The notes: generated by a model from the letters alone, not told the origin. DNA of 64,000 bases from Herbihabitans rhizosphaerae (GCF_004216555.1 NZ_SGWQ01000009.1:62001-126000); one strand, 5' to 3'; positions 27,656 through 36,796 are shown, counted from the first letter of the stretch. Program-made: numbers and translations.

Positions 27656-28124
27656 CGCGCGGACCCGTGCGCCACCGCACGATGGCCGGCATGTGGCGCC
27701 CCCAGCCGACCAGCACTCCGCCGGCCAGCAACAGCGCCACCGCGCCGGCGGCCATCGCGGCGGGGCCGCGCTCGGTGTGCCACGGCTGCCCCGAGTAGGG
27801 CGGGAGGTAGGCGGCGCCCTGATGCGCGAGGCGAAGCGTCCACACCGCGACGCCGACCAGCAGCACACCGACGACGGTGCGGGCTGTGCCGAACGCCGCG
27901 AGCACGACGACCGTCGCCGCGAGCACGAGCACCGCGAGCGACTTGGGCCACGCGGTGATGTTGAAGCCGGCGAGGTCGATCTTCAACCCCGGCGGCATCT
28001 TCACCCAGGTCAGCTTCCACGCGGCGAGCAGGCAGAAGACCGCGACCACCATGGCGGCCACGACCGTCCACAGCAGTCGTCGCGACAACCTGGTCGACCA
28101 GACACGCCCAGTGGACTCAGACAT
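27648..28124 (-). CDS. Second trp operon membrane protein, paralogue of its neighbour
   Basis: A 158-residue protein with four hydrophobic segments (about 16-34, 58-76, 80-96 and 120-138). It shares the opening [11 protein letters not shown] and the closing GGVLVGW-RHMP pattern with the next gene (RPLWTVVGGLLL, GGVLVVRHAADLP). It lacks the acidic RALSEGRDPT-type tail, so it may be a diverged duplicate of the TIGR02234 protein. It overlaps trpE by eight bases upstream and the next membrane gene by eight bases downstream, which implies coupled translation within the operon. No enzymatic motif is visible. Confidence 0.75.
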   Translation of the reverse strand: MSESTGRVWSTRLSRRLLWTVVAAMVVAVFCLLAAWKLTWVKMPPGLKIDLAGFNITAWPKSLAVLVLAATVVVLAAFGTARTVVGVLLVGVAVWTLRLAHQGAAYLPPYSGQPWHTERGPAAMAAGAVALLLAGGVLVGWGRHMPAIVRWRTGPRDA

Positions 28125-29694
28125 CGGTGCCGCCCTTCTCTGTTACCGCCGGTGTCATGGTTCCCGCGGTGGCGATCGCGGACAGCACCGCGCTCGCCTT
28201 GTTGACGCACTCGGCGTCCTCGTTCGCCGCGACCGAGTCGGCCACGATCCCGGCTCCCGCCTGAACATAGGCGACGCCGTCGCGGATCAGTGCGGTGCGG
28301 ATCGCGATCGCGGTGTCCGCGTCGCCGGCGAAGTCGAGGTATCCGACCACACCGGCGTACAGGCCGCGCCGGGTCGGCTCCAACTCCTCGATCAGCTCCA
28401 TGGCCCTCGGCTTCGGCGCACCGGACAGCGTCCCGGCCGGGAAACAGGCGGTCACCGCGTCGAACGCGGTGCGCCCCTCGGCCAGGTCGCCGGTCACCGT
28501 GGACACGATGTGCATCACGTGGCTGTAGCGCTCCACCCGGAAGAAGTCGACCACGTGCACCGAGCCGGGCCGGCACACCCGCCCGAGGTCGTTGCGGCCG
28601 AGATCGACGAGCATCACGTGCTCGGCGCGCTCCTTCTCGTCGGCGAGCAGGTCCTTCTCCAGCAGCGCGTCCTCGTCCTCGTCGGCGCCGCGCCACCGGG
28701 TGCCGGCGATCGGGTGCGAGGTCGCCTTGCCGTCCCGCACGGTCACCAGCGCCTCGGGCGACGAGCCGACGATGGAGAACCCGTCCAGCCGCAGCAGGTA
28801 CATGTACGGGCTCGGGTTGGTGGCCCGCAGCACGCGGTACACGTCCAGCGGATCGGCCTCGGAACGCATCTCGAACCGCTGGGACACGACGATCTGGAAC
28901 GCCTCGCCGGCCCGGATCGCCTCCTTGGCGGTCTCCACGGCGGCGGTGTAGTCGTCCTGCGTGCGCCGGCGCGTGTACTCGGGACGCGGACGGGTGTACA
29001 CACTCGTGGTGGGCGGCGCGACGGTGTGCAGCTTGGCCACCATCTCGTCGAGCCGGCGCACCGCGTCGTCGTAGGCGGCGTCCACCCGTTCGGGGCTGTC
29101 GTCCCAGTTCACCGCGTTGGCGATGAGCGTGATCGCACCCTCGTGGTGGTCCAGCGCGGCCAGATCGGTGGCCAGCAGCATGACCATCTCGGGCAGCTGG
29201 AGGTCGTCCTCGGCGAGCGTGGGCAGCCGTTCGAGGCGGCGCACGGCGTCGTAGCCGATGTAGCCGACCATTCCGCCGGTGAGCGGCGGCATGCCGGGCA
29301 GCGGCTCGGTGTGCAGCGCGTTGACCGTCTCGCGCAGGGCCACCAGCGGGTCGCCACCGTCCGGGAGACCGACCGGCGGGGTGCCGATCCACCGCGCCTC
29401 GCCTCCGCTGGCGGTGAGCACGGCAGGGCTGCGCACGCCCACGAACGACCAGCGCGACCAGGAGCGGCCGTTCTCCGCGGACTCGAACAGGAAGGTGCCG
29501 GGCGCGTCACCGGCGAGCTTGCGGTACACCCCGACGGGCGTCTCTGCGTCGGCGAGCAGCCGCCGGGTCACCGGAATCACTCTCCGGTCGGCCGCGAGAG
29601 CGTGGAACTCCTCGCGAGTCGGGCTGACGGTGCCGAGGTCGGTTCGTTGCCCAGCGGGCGAGGTTGCCCGGATCGCGCTGACCATGCGAACCAT
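28117..29694 (-). CDS. trpE: Anthranilate synthase component I
   Basis: A 525-residue chorismate-using enzyme that makes anthranilate with ammonia supplied by a TrpG subunit (not in this window). The N-terminal domain has FLFESAENG, the Trp feedback-inhibition element. The catalytic domain has [30 protein letters not shown] and [15 protein letters not shown], followed by [13 protein letters not shown]. All key residues are present. Two in-frame ATGs (29694, 29685) are possible. It heads the trp operon; no leader peptide with Trp codons was recognised in the 80 bp to the divergent TetR gene. Confidence 0.97.
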   Translation of the reverse strand: MVRMVSAIRATSPAGQRTDLGTVSPTREEFHALAADRRVIPVTRRLLADAETPVGVYRKLAGDAPGTFLFESAENGRSWSRWSFVGVRSPAVLTASGGEARWIGTPPVGLPDGGDPLVALRETVNALHTEPLPGMPPLTGGMVGYIGYDAVRRLERLPTLAEDDLQLPEMVMLLATDLAALDHHEGAITLIANAVNWDDSPERVDAAYDDAVRRLDEMVAKLHTVAPPTTSVYTRPRPEYTRRRTQDDYTAAVETAKEAIRAGEAFQIVVSQRFEMRSEADPLDVYRVLRATNPSPYMYLLRLDGFSIVGSSPEALVTVRDGKATSHPIAGTRWRGADEDEDALLEKDLLADEKERAEHVMLVDLGRNDLGRVCRPGSVHVVDFFRVERYSHVMHIVSTVTGDLAEGRTAFDAVTACFPAGTLSGAPKPRAMELIEELEPTRRGLYAGVVGYLDFAGDADTAIAIRTALIRDGVAYVQAGAGIVADSVAANEDAECVNKASAVLSAIATAGTMTPAVTEKGGTDV

Positions 29695-29774
29695 TGTGGA
29701 CGCACCGCCCGTCGCGATCGTCAGAGGGGTGAAATTCAGCGAATGTTGAAAAAACCTCGTGTGTAGCGCATGAT

Positions 29775-30392
29775 GTGCAGGTGACCAACAGTGCCAGCCC
29801 GTCGACGCGACGTCGAGGGCGTCGCCCCGCCGGAGCGGACACCAAGGCCGCGCTGATCGAGGCCGCGACCGCCGTTTTCGCCGAGCAGGGCTACGACAAC
29901 GCGACCGTCCGGGCGATCGCCGCCCGCGCCGGCGTGGACGCCGCGATGGTCAACCACTGGTTCGGCGGCAAGGAAGGACTGTTCGGCGAGGCGATCCTCA
30001 AACTGCCGTTCAACCCGAGGGAACTGGTGCCGGTACTGCTCGACGGGCCGCGCGACCAGCTCGGCGAACGAATCGCGCGCACCTTCCTGACCGTGTGGGA
30101 CGAACGCGGCGGCGGGGTCTTCGCCGCCCTGGTCCGCAGCGTCGCCGCGCACGAGCAGGCCCAGCACGCCCTGCGCGACCTGTTCATCAAGCACGTGATG
30201 ACCCCGCTGGTGAGCGAGGTCAGCCCGGACGGCGATCACCTGCGCGCGACGCTCGTCGCCTCACAGCTCATCGGTATGGGCATGATCCGCTACGTCTCCC
30301 AGTTCGAGCCGCTCGCCTCCACGGACATCGAAACGGTGGTCACCGCCGTGGGACCGACCATCCAGCGCTACCTCACCGGAGACATCCGCTAA
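29775..30392 (+). CDS. TetR-family transcriptional regulator
   Basis: A 205-residue regulator. After a basic N-terminus (RRRGRRPAG) comes the TetR DNA-binding domain ([20 protein letters not shown], then [19 protein letters not shown]). The ligand domain has [14 protein letters not shown] and [13 protein letters not shown]. It is similar along its length to the TetR protein at 31715-32293, including the [17 protein letters not shown] region, so the two are paralogues. It is divergent from trpE and may simply control itself or unlinked genes. GTG at 29775 or 29781 are possible starts. Confidence 0.9.
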   Translation: MQVTNSASPSTRRRGRRPAGADTKAALIEAATAVFAEQGYDNATVRAIAARAGVDAAMVNHWFGGKEGLFGEAILKLPFNPRELVPVLLDGPRDQLGERIARTFLTVWDERGGGVFAALVRSVAAHEQAQHALRDLFIKHVMTPLVSEVSPDGDHLRATLVASQLIGMGMIRYVSQFEPLASTDIETVVTAVGPTIQRYLTGDIR

Positions 30393-30414
30393 CCGGCTCA
30401 CCCCAGAACGCGAG

Positions 30415-30438
30415 CGGGATTCAGCGGGCTCAATCCCG
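30415..30438 (+). terminator. Stem-loop after TetR gene
   Basis: CGGGATT pairs with AATCCCG around CAGCGGGCTC, 22 bp after the stop. The sequence GATTCAGCGGGCTCRATCCCG recurs at 30519-30539, a direct repeat about 100 bp away, also able to form part of the stem. The rest of the 30393-30564 gap shows no gene. Confidence 0.5.
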
Positions 30439-30564
30439 GCGAAGGTGACATGTGCCCACCCGAAATCGCCCAGAGCGTGCCCGATTGACCGATTTTGACG
30501 TCTCAACATGAAGATGATTCAGCGGGCTCGATCCCGCCCGCGCACCCCGGCGGCGGCTACCTGA

Positions 30565-30894
30565 TCAGTCGTCGGCCAAGAGCACCCGGGAGTCGAAGCA
30601 GGTGTGATCGCCGGTGTGACAGGCGGCGCCGGTCTGGTCGACCACGAGCAGCACGGTGTCGCCGTCGCAGTCCAGCCGCACCTCGCGCACCCGCTGCGTG
30701 TGGCCGGACGTCTCTCCCTTGCGCCACAACGACTTCCGGCTGCGTGACCAGTACGTGGCCTGGCGCGTCTCCAGGGTCAGCCGCAGCGCCTCGGCGTCCA
30801 TCCAGGCGACCATGAGCACCTCGCCGGAGCCGTGCTGCTGCGCCACCGCGCACACCAAGCCGTCGTCGTTGAACCGCACGTCGTCCAGGTTCAC
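30565..30894 (-). CDS. hisI: Phosphoribosyl-AMP cyclohydrolase
   Basis: A 109-residue enzyme of histidine synthesis that opens the adenine ring of phosphoribosyl-AMP. It shows [14 protein letters not shown], then [19 protein letters not shown] and the zinc/magnesium site [20 protein letters not shown] with CF shortly after. It is monofunctional, with no HisE domain. The GTG start overlaps the hisF stop (GTGA), so the two are coupled. Confidence 0.97.
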   Translation of the reverse strand: MNLDDVRFNDDGLVCAVAQQHGSGEVLMVAWMDAEALRLTLETRQATYWSRSRKSLWRKGETSGHTQRVREVRLDCDGDTVLLVVDQTGAACHTGDHTCFDSRVLLADD

Positions 30895-31664
30895 CGCACC
30901 TCCACCCCCGCGGCGCGCATGGCGTCCTTGACCTCGCCGATGCGCAACTGTCCGAAGTGGAACACGCTGGCGGCGAGCACGGCGTCAGCCCCCGCGTCGA
31001 CCGCCGGCGCGAAGTGCGACACGTCGCCCGCTCCCCCGCTGGCGATCAGCGGGATGCTGATTTCCTTGCGTACCAAGGAGATCAGCTCCAGGTCGAAGCC
31101 GGCCTTGGTGCCGTCCGCGTCCATCGAGTTGAGCAGGATCTCGCCGACGCCGAGCTGCTGACCGCGCGCGGCCCAGGCCACCGCGTCGATCCCGGTACCG
31201 CGACGCCCGCCGTGGGTGGTCACCTCGAACCCGGACGGCGTGGGCTCACTGCCGGCGGGAACGCGCCGCGCGTCCACCGACAGCACCACACATTGCGCGC
31301 CGAACCGTTGCGAGCACTCGGAAAGCAGCTCGGGACGGGCCACCGCGGCGGTATTGAGACTGACCTTGTCCGCGCCCGCGCGCAGCAGAGTGTCCACATC
31401 GGACACTTCGCGCACGCCGCCGCCGACGGTGAGCGGGATGAACACCTGCTCGGCGGTGCGCCGCACCACGTCGTAGGTGGTCTCCCGGTTGGACGAGGAG
31501 GCCGTGACGTCCAGGAAGGTCAGCTCGTCGGCGCCCTCCGCGTCGTACGCGGCGGCCAGCTCCACCGGGTCGCCCGCGTCCCGCAGGTCGGTGAAGTTGA
31601 CGCCCTTCACCACCCGCCCCGCGTCGACGTCCAGACAGGGGATCACCCGCACCGCTACAGCCAT
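30891..31664 (-). CDS. hisF: Imidazole glycerol phosphate synthase cyclase subunit
   Basis: A 257-residue TIM barrel that, with HisH, forms imidazole glycerol phosphate and AICAR. The N-terminal catalytic Asp is in [19 protein letters not shown] (about residue 12), the second in VLSVDARR, and phosphate sites are in [12 protein letters not shown] and [11 protein letters not shown]. The ATG at 31664 matches the family start; longer readings upstream overlap the divergent TetR promoter. hisI overlaps its end. Other his genes are outside the window. Confidence 0.97.
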   Translation of the reverse strand: MAVAVRVIPCLDVDAGRVVKGVNFTDLRDAGDPVELAAAYDAEGADELTFLDVTASSSNRETTYDVVRRTAEQVFIPLTVGGGVREVSDVDTLLRAGADKVSLNTAAVARPELLSECSQRFGAQCVVLSVDARRVPAGSEPTPSGFEVTTHGGRRGTGIDAVAWAARGQQLGVGEILLNSMDADGTKAGFDLELISLVRKEISIPLIASGGAGDVSHFAPAVDAGADAVLAASVFHFGQLRIGEVKDAMRAAGVEVR

Positions 31665-31714
31665 GGTCACGAGCCTACGTGGGCGATACTGGCCGCAGCA
31701 GCGAAGGGAGAGCC

Positions 31715-32293
31715 ATGGCACGGCCGGGCCGCAGACCTGGGCAAACGGAGACGCGGGAGCGCATCCTCGCGGCGGCGCGCAAGCAGTTCGGCGAGCGCGG
31801 GTACACCGGCGCGACGATCCGCTCGATCGCCGCCGAGGCCGAGGTGAATCCCGCGCTGCTGCACCACTTCTTCGGCTCCAAGGACCAGGTCTTCGTCGAG
31901 GCGCTGCAACTTCCGATCAACCCGGACATCGTGGTCGGCGTGCTCACCGGCGGGCCGCGCGAGCAGGCCGGCGAGCGGATGGTGCGGCTGTTCCTGAGCC
32001 TGTTCGCCTCGGAGCAGGCGCGCCAGCCGGTGCTCGCGATTCTCCGCTCGGCCACCCAGAACGAGCAGGCGGCCCGGATGATGCGCGGCTTCCTCGAACG
32101 GGTGATGTTGGCCCGCGTCTCCGAGGCGCTCGGCATCTCCACGCTGCGGGTGTCCGGCATGGCCGGGCAGATCATGGGCCTGATGCTGCTGCGCTACGTG
32201 GTCTGCGCGGAACCGATCGCCTCGGCGAGCGAGGACGAGATCGTCGCCATGGTGGCGCCCGTGCTCCAGCAGTACATCGACGCTCCCGCTTGA
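31715..32293 (+). CDS. TetR-family regulator of ABC-2 exporter operon
   Basis: A 192-residue TetR protein. The DNA-binding domain has [20 protein letters not shown] and [20 protein letters not shown]; the ligand domain contains GIST and [14 protein letters not shown]. The ATG at 31715 has GGGAG six bases upstream. It is followed at 33 bp by an ABC ATPase and permease on the same strand, so it very likely regulates its own exporter operon in response to a drug-like ligand. It is a paralogue of the TetR at 29775. Confidence 0.92.
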   Translation: MARPGRRPGQTETRERILAAARKQFGERGYTGATIRSIAAEAEVNPALLHHFFGSKDQVFVEALQLPINPDIVVGVLTGGPREQAGERMVRLFLSLFASEQARQPVLAILRSATQNEQAARMMRGFLERVMLARVSEALGISTLRVSGMAGQIMGLMLLRYVVCAEPIASASEDEIVAMVAPVLQQYIDAPA

Positions 32294-32325
32294 CGCGTCC
32301 GTTCAACGGGCGCAGAATTAAACGC

Positions 32326-33060
32326 ATGACTAATTCTGCCGTCGCCGTCGCCGTCGACGGCCTCCGCGTCATCCGTGGTGGACGCGAGGTCCTTCGATCG
32401 GTCAGCTTCGACGTCCCCCGCGGCTCGGTGACCGGCTTGCTCGGCCCGAGCGGATGCGGCAAGACCACCTTGATGCGCGCCATCGTCGGCGTGCAGATCG
32501 TCGCCGGCGGCACGGTCACCGTGCTGGGCCAACCGGCCGGAGATCCCCTGCTCCGCGACAAGATCGGCTACGCGACGCAGAACGCGGCCGTGTACGCCGA
32601 CCTCACCGTCACCGAGTGCCTGACCTACTTCGCCTCGGTGCTCAGGGTCGACGATCCGGCCGCCGACGCGCGCCGGGTGATCGCCGACGTGGATCTCACC
32701 GACCACGCCGGCAAGCTCGTCGGCAACCTCTCCGGCGGCCAGCGCGGCCGGGCCAGCCTCGCCGTCGCGCTGCTCGGCACGCCGGAGCTGCTCGTGCTGG
32801 ACGAGCCGACCGTCGGGCTGGACCCCGTGCTGCGCGACGACCTGTGGACCCTGTTCCACCGCATCGCCGAACGCGGCACCACGCTGCTGGTGTCCAGCCA
32901 CGTGATGGACGAGGCGGCGCGCTGCGACCGGCTGCTGCTCATGCGCGAGGGCGTGCTGCTGGCCGACGACACGCCCGAGGGGCTTCGCGCGCACACCGAA
33001 CAGTCCGATCTCGAACAGGCATTCCTGCGCCTGGTCAGGGAAAGCGAGGCAGCGGCATGA
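32326..33060 (+). CDS. ABC transporter ATPase (ABC-2 export type)
   Basis: A 244-residue ATPase with Walker A GPSGCGKTT (residues 42-50), Q-loop YATQNAAVY, signature LSGGQRGRAS, Walker B LLVLDEPTVGLDP and switch VSSHVMDEA. It is of the DrrA/CcmA class that drives drug or polymer export with an ABC-2 permease, here the next gene, which it overlaps by four bases (ATGA). The upstream TetR suggests inducible efflux. The substrate cannot be deduced. Confidence 0.94.
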   Translation: MTNSAVAVAVDGLRVIRGGREVLRSVSFDVPRGSVTGLLGPSGCGKTTLMRAIVGVQIVAGGTVTVLGQPAGDPLLRDKIGYATQNAAVYADLTVTECLTYFASVLRVDDPAADARRVIADVDLTDHAGKLVGNLSGGQRGRASLAVALLGTPELLVLDEPTVGLDPVLRDDLWTLFHRIAERGTTLLVSSHVMDEAARCDRLLLMREGVLLADDTPEGLRAHTEQSDLEQAFLRLVRESEAAA

Positions 33061-33803
33061 GCACCGTGATCAATCCCGGCATCACGCTGGCCACCGCGAA
33101 GCGCATCCTCAACCAGCTCCGGCACGACCCGCGCACGATCGCGATGCTGCTGCTGGTCCCGACCGTGCTGATGGTGTTGCTGCGGTTCGTGTTCAACAAC
33201 GAGATGGCGTTCAGCCGCACCGCGCCGGCACTGCTCGGCGTGTTCCCGTTCGTGATCATGTTCCTGATCGCGTCGATCACCACGTTGCGCGAGCGCACCA
33301 CCGGCACGCTCGAACGCCTGATGACCTTGCCGATGGGACGGCTGGACCTGCTGTTCGGCTACGCCATCGCGTTCGGCGTGCTGGCCACTCTGCAGGTGAC
33401 CATCGCGACCACGGTTTCCTTGCTGTGGCTGGGTTTGGACATCGCCGGCTCGGTGTGGACGCTGCTGTTGATCACGATTCTGGACGCGCTGCTCGGCATG
33501 GCGCTGGGCCTGTTCGTGAGCGCGTTCGCGACCTCGGAGTTCCAGGCGATCCAGTTCATGCCGGTGTTCGCGCTGCCGCAGATCTTGTTGTGCGGGCTGT
33601 TCGTGCCGCGCGACGCGATGGCCAACGTGCTGAACTGGCTGTCCGACGTGATGCCGCTGTCCTACGCGGTCGACGCGCTCACGGCGGTCACCGTCACGGA
33701 GAACTGGGACGGCACGCTGGTGCGCAACCTGATCGTCGTCGCCGCGTGCGCGATCCTGGCGCTGATGCTCGGCGCGGCCACCCTGCGCAGGCGCACCCCC
33801 TGA
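33057..33803 (+). CDS. ABC-2 type transporter permease
   Basis: A 248-residue membrane protein with six hydrophobic segments in the ABC-2 arrangement. It has RERTTGTLERLMTLPMGRLD after the second segment (the coupling helix and the classic ABC-2 motif) and LPQILLCGLFVPRDAM before the last helices, with a WLSDVMPLSYAVDAL stretch. It forms the exporter with the preceding ATPase. Two 15-bp direct repeats follow its stop. Confidence 0.93.
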   Translation: MSTVINPGITLATAKRILNQLRHDPRTIAMLLLVPTVLMVLLRFVFNNEMAFSRTAPALLGVFPFVIMFLIASITTLRERTTGTLERLMTLPMGRLDLLFGYAIAFGVLATLQVTIATTVSLLWLGLDIAGSVWTLLLITILDALLGMALGLFVSAFATSEFQAIQFMPVFALPQILLCGLFVPRDAMANVLNWLSDVMPLSYAVDALTAVTVTENWDGTLVRNLIVVAACAILALMLGAATLRRRTP

Positions 33804-33804
33804 T

Positions 33805-33841
33805 CGCGAGTCCCGCGCCCTGCACCCGCGAGTCCCGCGCC
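33805..33841. repeat. Pair of 15-bp direct repeats
   Basis: CGCGAGTCCCGCGCC occurs at 33805-33819 and 33827-33841, two bases after the permease stop. Spacing from start to start is 22 bp. It may be a short REP-like unit; no function is evident. Confidence 0.6.
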
Positions 33842-33919
33842 TCGCACGCTGACCTGCGCTGGGCGACCTCACGGACCCCATGCCAGTGCGTGACCAACCA
33901 GATGAAGCAACGGGATCCG

Positions 33920-33963
33920 GCCCGGCCGCGGCCCCGCGAACTCCTCGGGGGCCGTGGCCGGGC
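33920..33963 (-). terminator. GC-rich stem-loop terminator
   Basis: A 16-bp inverted repeat (33920-33935 with 33948-33963) with one G-T mismatch and a 12-nt loop lies 44 bp beyond the stop of the Trp-rich protein gene on the minus strand. Confidence 0.7.
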
Positions 33964-34006
33964 GTCACCCGTCACCGGCTGCGCGCGCTCCTCGCGGAGG
34001 TCGCTG

Positions 34007-34675
34007 CTACCACAAGGAGTTCCACCAGTTCGCGATCGTATTCGCCGCCGCCTTGAACCAGTTCTTGACCTCGTTCCAAAGTTCTTGGATCTTGTTGACC
34101 AAATCGACAAAGAACTTCTTGATCGTGGCCCACAGTTTCGTAAAGAAATTGCTGACCGCCTTGTAGGCAATGACGATCGCGTTCTGCACCTCCGGACTCT
34201 TGCCCTTGCCGATCTGCTTCAGCTTCGCAGCCGTCGCCCGCTCTTGTTCGGTGTACGCCTTGATGTTCTGCTCGGCCTGCCGGTCAATCAATGCTTCGAA
34301 CTCGTTCTTCGGGATCTTCCCATCCTTGTATTTCTCCGCCAGGTCGGCAACCTTGTCCTTGTTGCTGTCAACGATCTCCGTACCGACGTCCTTCTGGGTT
34401 TCGAGAGCCTGCTTGGCATCCGCAGGGACGTTAGCTGCGCCGGAATAGCTCGAGACGCTCGGAAGCCGGGGCAGTCCAGCCGCTGCTCCAGTCTGCTCGA
34501 AATAATGGAGATCCGCCGGCATGTCGAGGGCGTCCGACATTTCCTGAGGATCCTTCGTGATCAAGTTGACATTGTTGATCAGCGCGCTTCGCCTGCAGAT
34601 GAGATCGATCTGCTCGGTGAAGACCTCGTCGATTCTCTCCTGCTCTACAGTGCCAGCCTCTTGAGTGACGGTCAT
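34007..34675 (-). CDS. Hypothetical protein with Trp-rich amphipathic C-terminal helices
   Basis: A 222-residue protein of no recognised family and no signal peptide. Residues 1-165 are hydrophilic and mostly helical (EQERIDEVFTEQIDLICRR; KVADLAEKYKDGK). The last 50 residues are strongly amphipathic and aromatic: FFTKLWATIKKFFVDLVNK, IQELWNEVKNWF and ANWWNSLW, with six Trp, as in membrane-active peptides. Base composition is clearly lower in GC than its neighbours, including its 5' flank, which suggests recent transfer. The ATG at 34675 has GGAG five bases upstream. It could be a secreted or prophage-derived membrane-acting protein; this is inference. Confidence 0.7.
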   Translation of the reverse strand: MTVTQEAGTVEQERIDEVFTEQIDLICRRSALINNVNLITKDPQEMSDALDMPADLHYFEQTGAAAGLPRLPSVSSYSGAANVPADAKQALETQKDVGTEIVDSNKDKVADLAEKYKDGKIPKNEFEALIDRQAEQNIKAYTEQERATAAKLKQIGKGKSPEVQNAIVIAYKAVSNFFTKLWATIKKFFVDLVNKIQELWNEVKNWFKAAANTIANWWNSLW

Positions 34676-35027
34676 GTGAACTCCACTTCATTTTCGTTAA
34701 ATTGGGTGCTCATTCACAGGTGTAGTCCCGCCAACCGGCGACGTCAACCCGGTCAGGCCGTTACGTTCAGCCGCCTCGGGTTAGCTCGCTGCAATCTGAC
34801 TGGCGCATCTCTACCGAAAACGGTTAGAGGCCACACCTGTTTCAGTGCCAAGTGGCCACAGGATTCCATTCCAAAAAGGGACTGTGCGTTGTCGAATCGC
34901 ACGGATGGAGTAGCCGCTGCACCGACGGGTGGTTCATGCGCCAAGACCGGTGATCATCGCCGGGTACGCGATACTGGCATGATGCCTCGGAGAACGACGC
35001 CGTTCAGACGACCCTTACGGAGGTGCC
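34676..35027. other. Low-GC non-coding stretch
   Basis: About 350 bp at close to even base composition, with runs such as TTCATTTTCGTTAAATT and CCATTCCAAAAAGGG, between two divergent genes. Short frames exist on both strands but none has a ribosome-binding site or family likeness. It probably carries the promoters of both genes and marks an acquired segment. Confidence 0.5.
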
Positions 35028-35618
35028 ATGCGCTCGGTCCCGTCCGACGTGCCTGATCATCGGCTCGCGGAACTGGTCGAGGGCTCGACGGCCACCGAAG
35101 CGCTGACGCCGGCCCGCGCGCTTGAGCTGGGTTCCGGCCACGGACGCAACGCGGTGTACCTGGCGGCACACGGCTGGGCGGTCACCGGCGTGGAGCTGGA
35201 CGAGACCTCGGTGCGCATCTCCCGGTTCAAGGCCGAGGACGAGGCGGTACCCGTGCGATTCGTGCACGGCGACGTCACCAAGCTGTCCACGCTGGACGTC
35301 GGCGACGGGTACACCCTGCTGATGGATCACGGCTGTTTCCACGCGCTGACCGCCCCCGCGCGCGACGACTACGTGCGCGAGGTGTCCGCCGTGGCCGCGC
35401 CGGGCGCACTGCTGGTCCTGGTGGCGTTCTCCAAGTTCAAGAGCGCGCCGGTGACCGAGGAGGAGGTCAGGCAGCGGTTCACCGGGTGGGAGCTGCTGGC
35501 CGTCGACCCGGTGCCGGGCAAACAGCTCGCCGAGTACGTGCTCCGGCCGCTGATCGCCCGGTTCCTGGTGTCCACCAACATGTTCCAGGCGTACCGGTAC
35601 CAGTTAGTCCGGCTCTAG
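35028..35618 (+). CDS. Class I SAM-dependent methyltransferase
   Basis: A 196-residue Rossmann-fold methyltransferase of the TehB/thiopurine-methyltransferase-like group. Motif I is ALELGSGHGRNAVYLA (residues 29-44), motif II ends in VTGVELDE, and VHGDVTKL and MDHGCFHALT follow. The C-terminus lacks a substrate-specific domain. The N-terminus before motif I is short for the group, but the ATG at 35028 has a perfect GGAGGTG five bases upstream, so the start looks right. The substrate is unknown. Its 3' end overlaps the convergent DUF397 gene by four bases. Confidence 0.88.
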   Translation: MRSVPSDVPDHRLAELVEGSTATEALTPARALELGSGHGRNAVYLAAHGWAVTGVELDETSVRISRFKAEDEAVPVRFVHGDVTKLSTLDVGDGYTLLMDHGCFHALTAPARDDYVREVSAVAAPGALLVLVAFSKFKSAPVTEEEVRQRFTGWELLAVDPVPGKQLAEYVLRPLIARFLVSTNMFQAYRYQLVRL

Positions 35619-35848
35619 CGAGCCAACCGCAGGAACGCACGCCACTCCGGGCCGCTGAACACGATCGTCGGCCCACTGTCGTTCTTCGAGTCGCGCAAGG
35701 CGATGCCGTCGACCCACGCCACCTCGACGCAGTTGCCGTTCGTCCCGCTGTAGCTGCTCTTCCGCCACGCCACCTCGACGCAGTCACCATTGCTCGCGCT
35801 GTAGCTGCTCTTGCGCCAGACCAAGCCGTCCGGCTCAGGCAGAGTCAT
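35615..35848 (-). CDS. DUF397 protein with duplicated core motif
   Basis: A 77-residue DUF397 protein. The core motif appears twice in tandem, as VWRKSSYSASNGDCVEVA and then WRKSSYSGTNGNCVEVA, before the usual ALRDSKN and a C-terminal PEWRAFLRL. A single copy is normal, so an internal duplication of about 17 codons is evident. ATG at 35851 or 35848 follow AGAGG; 35848 has the better spacing. The start lies within the 3' end of the HTH-DUF5753 gene, so translation is probably coupled. Confidence 0.88.
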   Translation of the reverse strand: MTLPEPDGLVWRKSSYSASNGDCVEVAWRKSSYSGTNGNCVEVAWVDGIALRDSKNDSGPTIVFSGPEWRAFLRLAR

Positions 35849-36710
35849 CATGATCCTCTCGATCCGCATAGAGCTCCGTTGCCAGGGTGGCAATCACCTC
35901 CCTCGATTCTCTCTCACTCAGCGCGGTTTCATCCAACGCGGCGAGGATTTCCTGGTACGCGGCCGCCTCCTGGGGCTCCTCGAGGAACAGGCACGACGTC
36001 TCACTTTCCAGATAGACCACCGGCCGGAAGTCCGCGAACTCCATGAGCTTGAACGAGCCGCCAGTACCCGCGTGAGCACCGACAGCGGCCGGAACCACCC
36101 GCAGCGACACGTTTCGGCGGACCGAAGCGCGCAGGAGGTGATGGAGCTGATCCGACATGATCACCTGTCCGCCGACCGGCAGCCGCAGCACGAACTCGTG
36201 CACGAAGAATTGAAACTCAGGCGCGTCGCGGCCACCGAGCCGGCTCTGCCGAGCCAGCCGTGCGGCGACCCGATCGCCAATCTCCTCTTCCGGCACACGT
36301 CCGGCCTCTTCCAGGAGTGCCCGCGCGTACTCCTGTGTCTGTAGGAGTCCAGGGATCACGAGTCCTTGGAAGTCGCCGACCTTGACAGCCTTGTCCTCGT
36401 GGTCGATCAAGGTCCGCAACTGCCTGGGCAGCCGATTTCCGAACTGCTGCAACAAGCCTGGCTTGTCCTGCTCCTTGCACAGCGACATCAGCCGCCGGCG
36501 TTCCTTTCCTGTCACCAGAAGGATCGCGAGCAGCGCGGACACGTCCTCCCCGGACGCGCCCCGGCTTCCGTTGATCATCCTGGACAGCTTGCTGTCCGAC
36601 CAACCGAGTACATTCGCGGTCTGCTTGGCGGTCATGTTGGCTTTGCGCATCGCCGCTCGGATGCCCTCGCCGAGTTCGCGGCTGCGGATTGTGGGTTCTG
36701 GCTGACGCAT
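35835..36710 (-). CDS. Scr1-like HTH regulator with DUF5753 domain, second copy
   Basis: A 291-residue regulator. The XRE helix-turn-helix (AKQTANVLGWSDSKLSRMI) spans about residues 25-60, followed by DUF5753 with VIPGLLQTQEYARALLEE, LRVVPAAVGAHAG and a YLESETSCLFLEEP element. It matches the regulator at 1138-1986 in architecture. It forms the same triad: DUF397 partner downstream on the same strand and small cysteine protein divergent upstream. The 86-bp intergenic region has CAAGTC and GACTTG as an inverted repeat, a possible operator. The ATG at 36710 is used; a ribosome-binding site is not obvious. Confidence 0.92.
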   Translation of the reverse strand: MRQPEPTIRSRELGEGIRAAMRKANMTAKQTANVLGWSDSKLSRMINGSRGASGEDVSALLAILLVTGKERRRLMSLCKEQDKPGLLQQFGNRLPRQLRTLIDHEDKAVKVGDFQGLVIPGLLQTQEYARALLEEAGRVPEEEIGDRVAARLARQSRLGGRDAPEFQFFVHEFVLRLPVGGQVIMSDQLHHLLRASVRRNVSLRVVPAAVGAHAGTGGSFKLMEFADFRPVVYLESETSCLFLEEPQEAAAYQEILAALDETALSERESREVIATLATELYADREDHDDSA

Positions 36711-36796
36711 GACTGCAAATTACGGTGCCGGCGGCCACCCTGTCCCGCCCAAGTCAAGTTGCCACCCGATCAGACGACTTGGCTGACAGTACGTCA

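Noticed and set aside
33805-33841. Direct repeats as an attachment or CRISPR-like array
   Set aside because: Only two copies with a 7-bp gap, no integrase and no spacers of array length.
34753-34944. A 63-codon minus-strand frame in the low-GC gap
   Set aside because: No ribosome-binding site, no family likeness and an atypical composition; likely chance.
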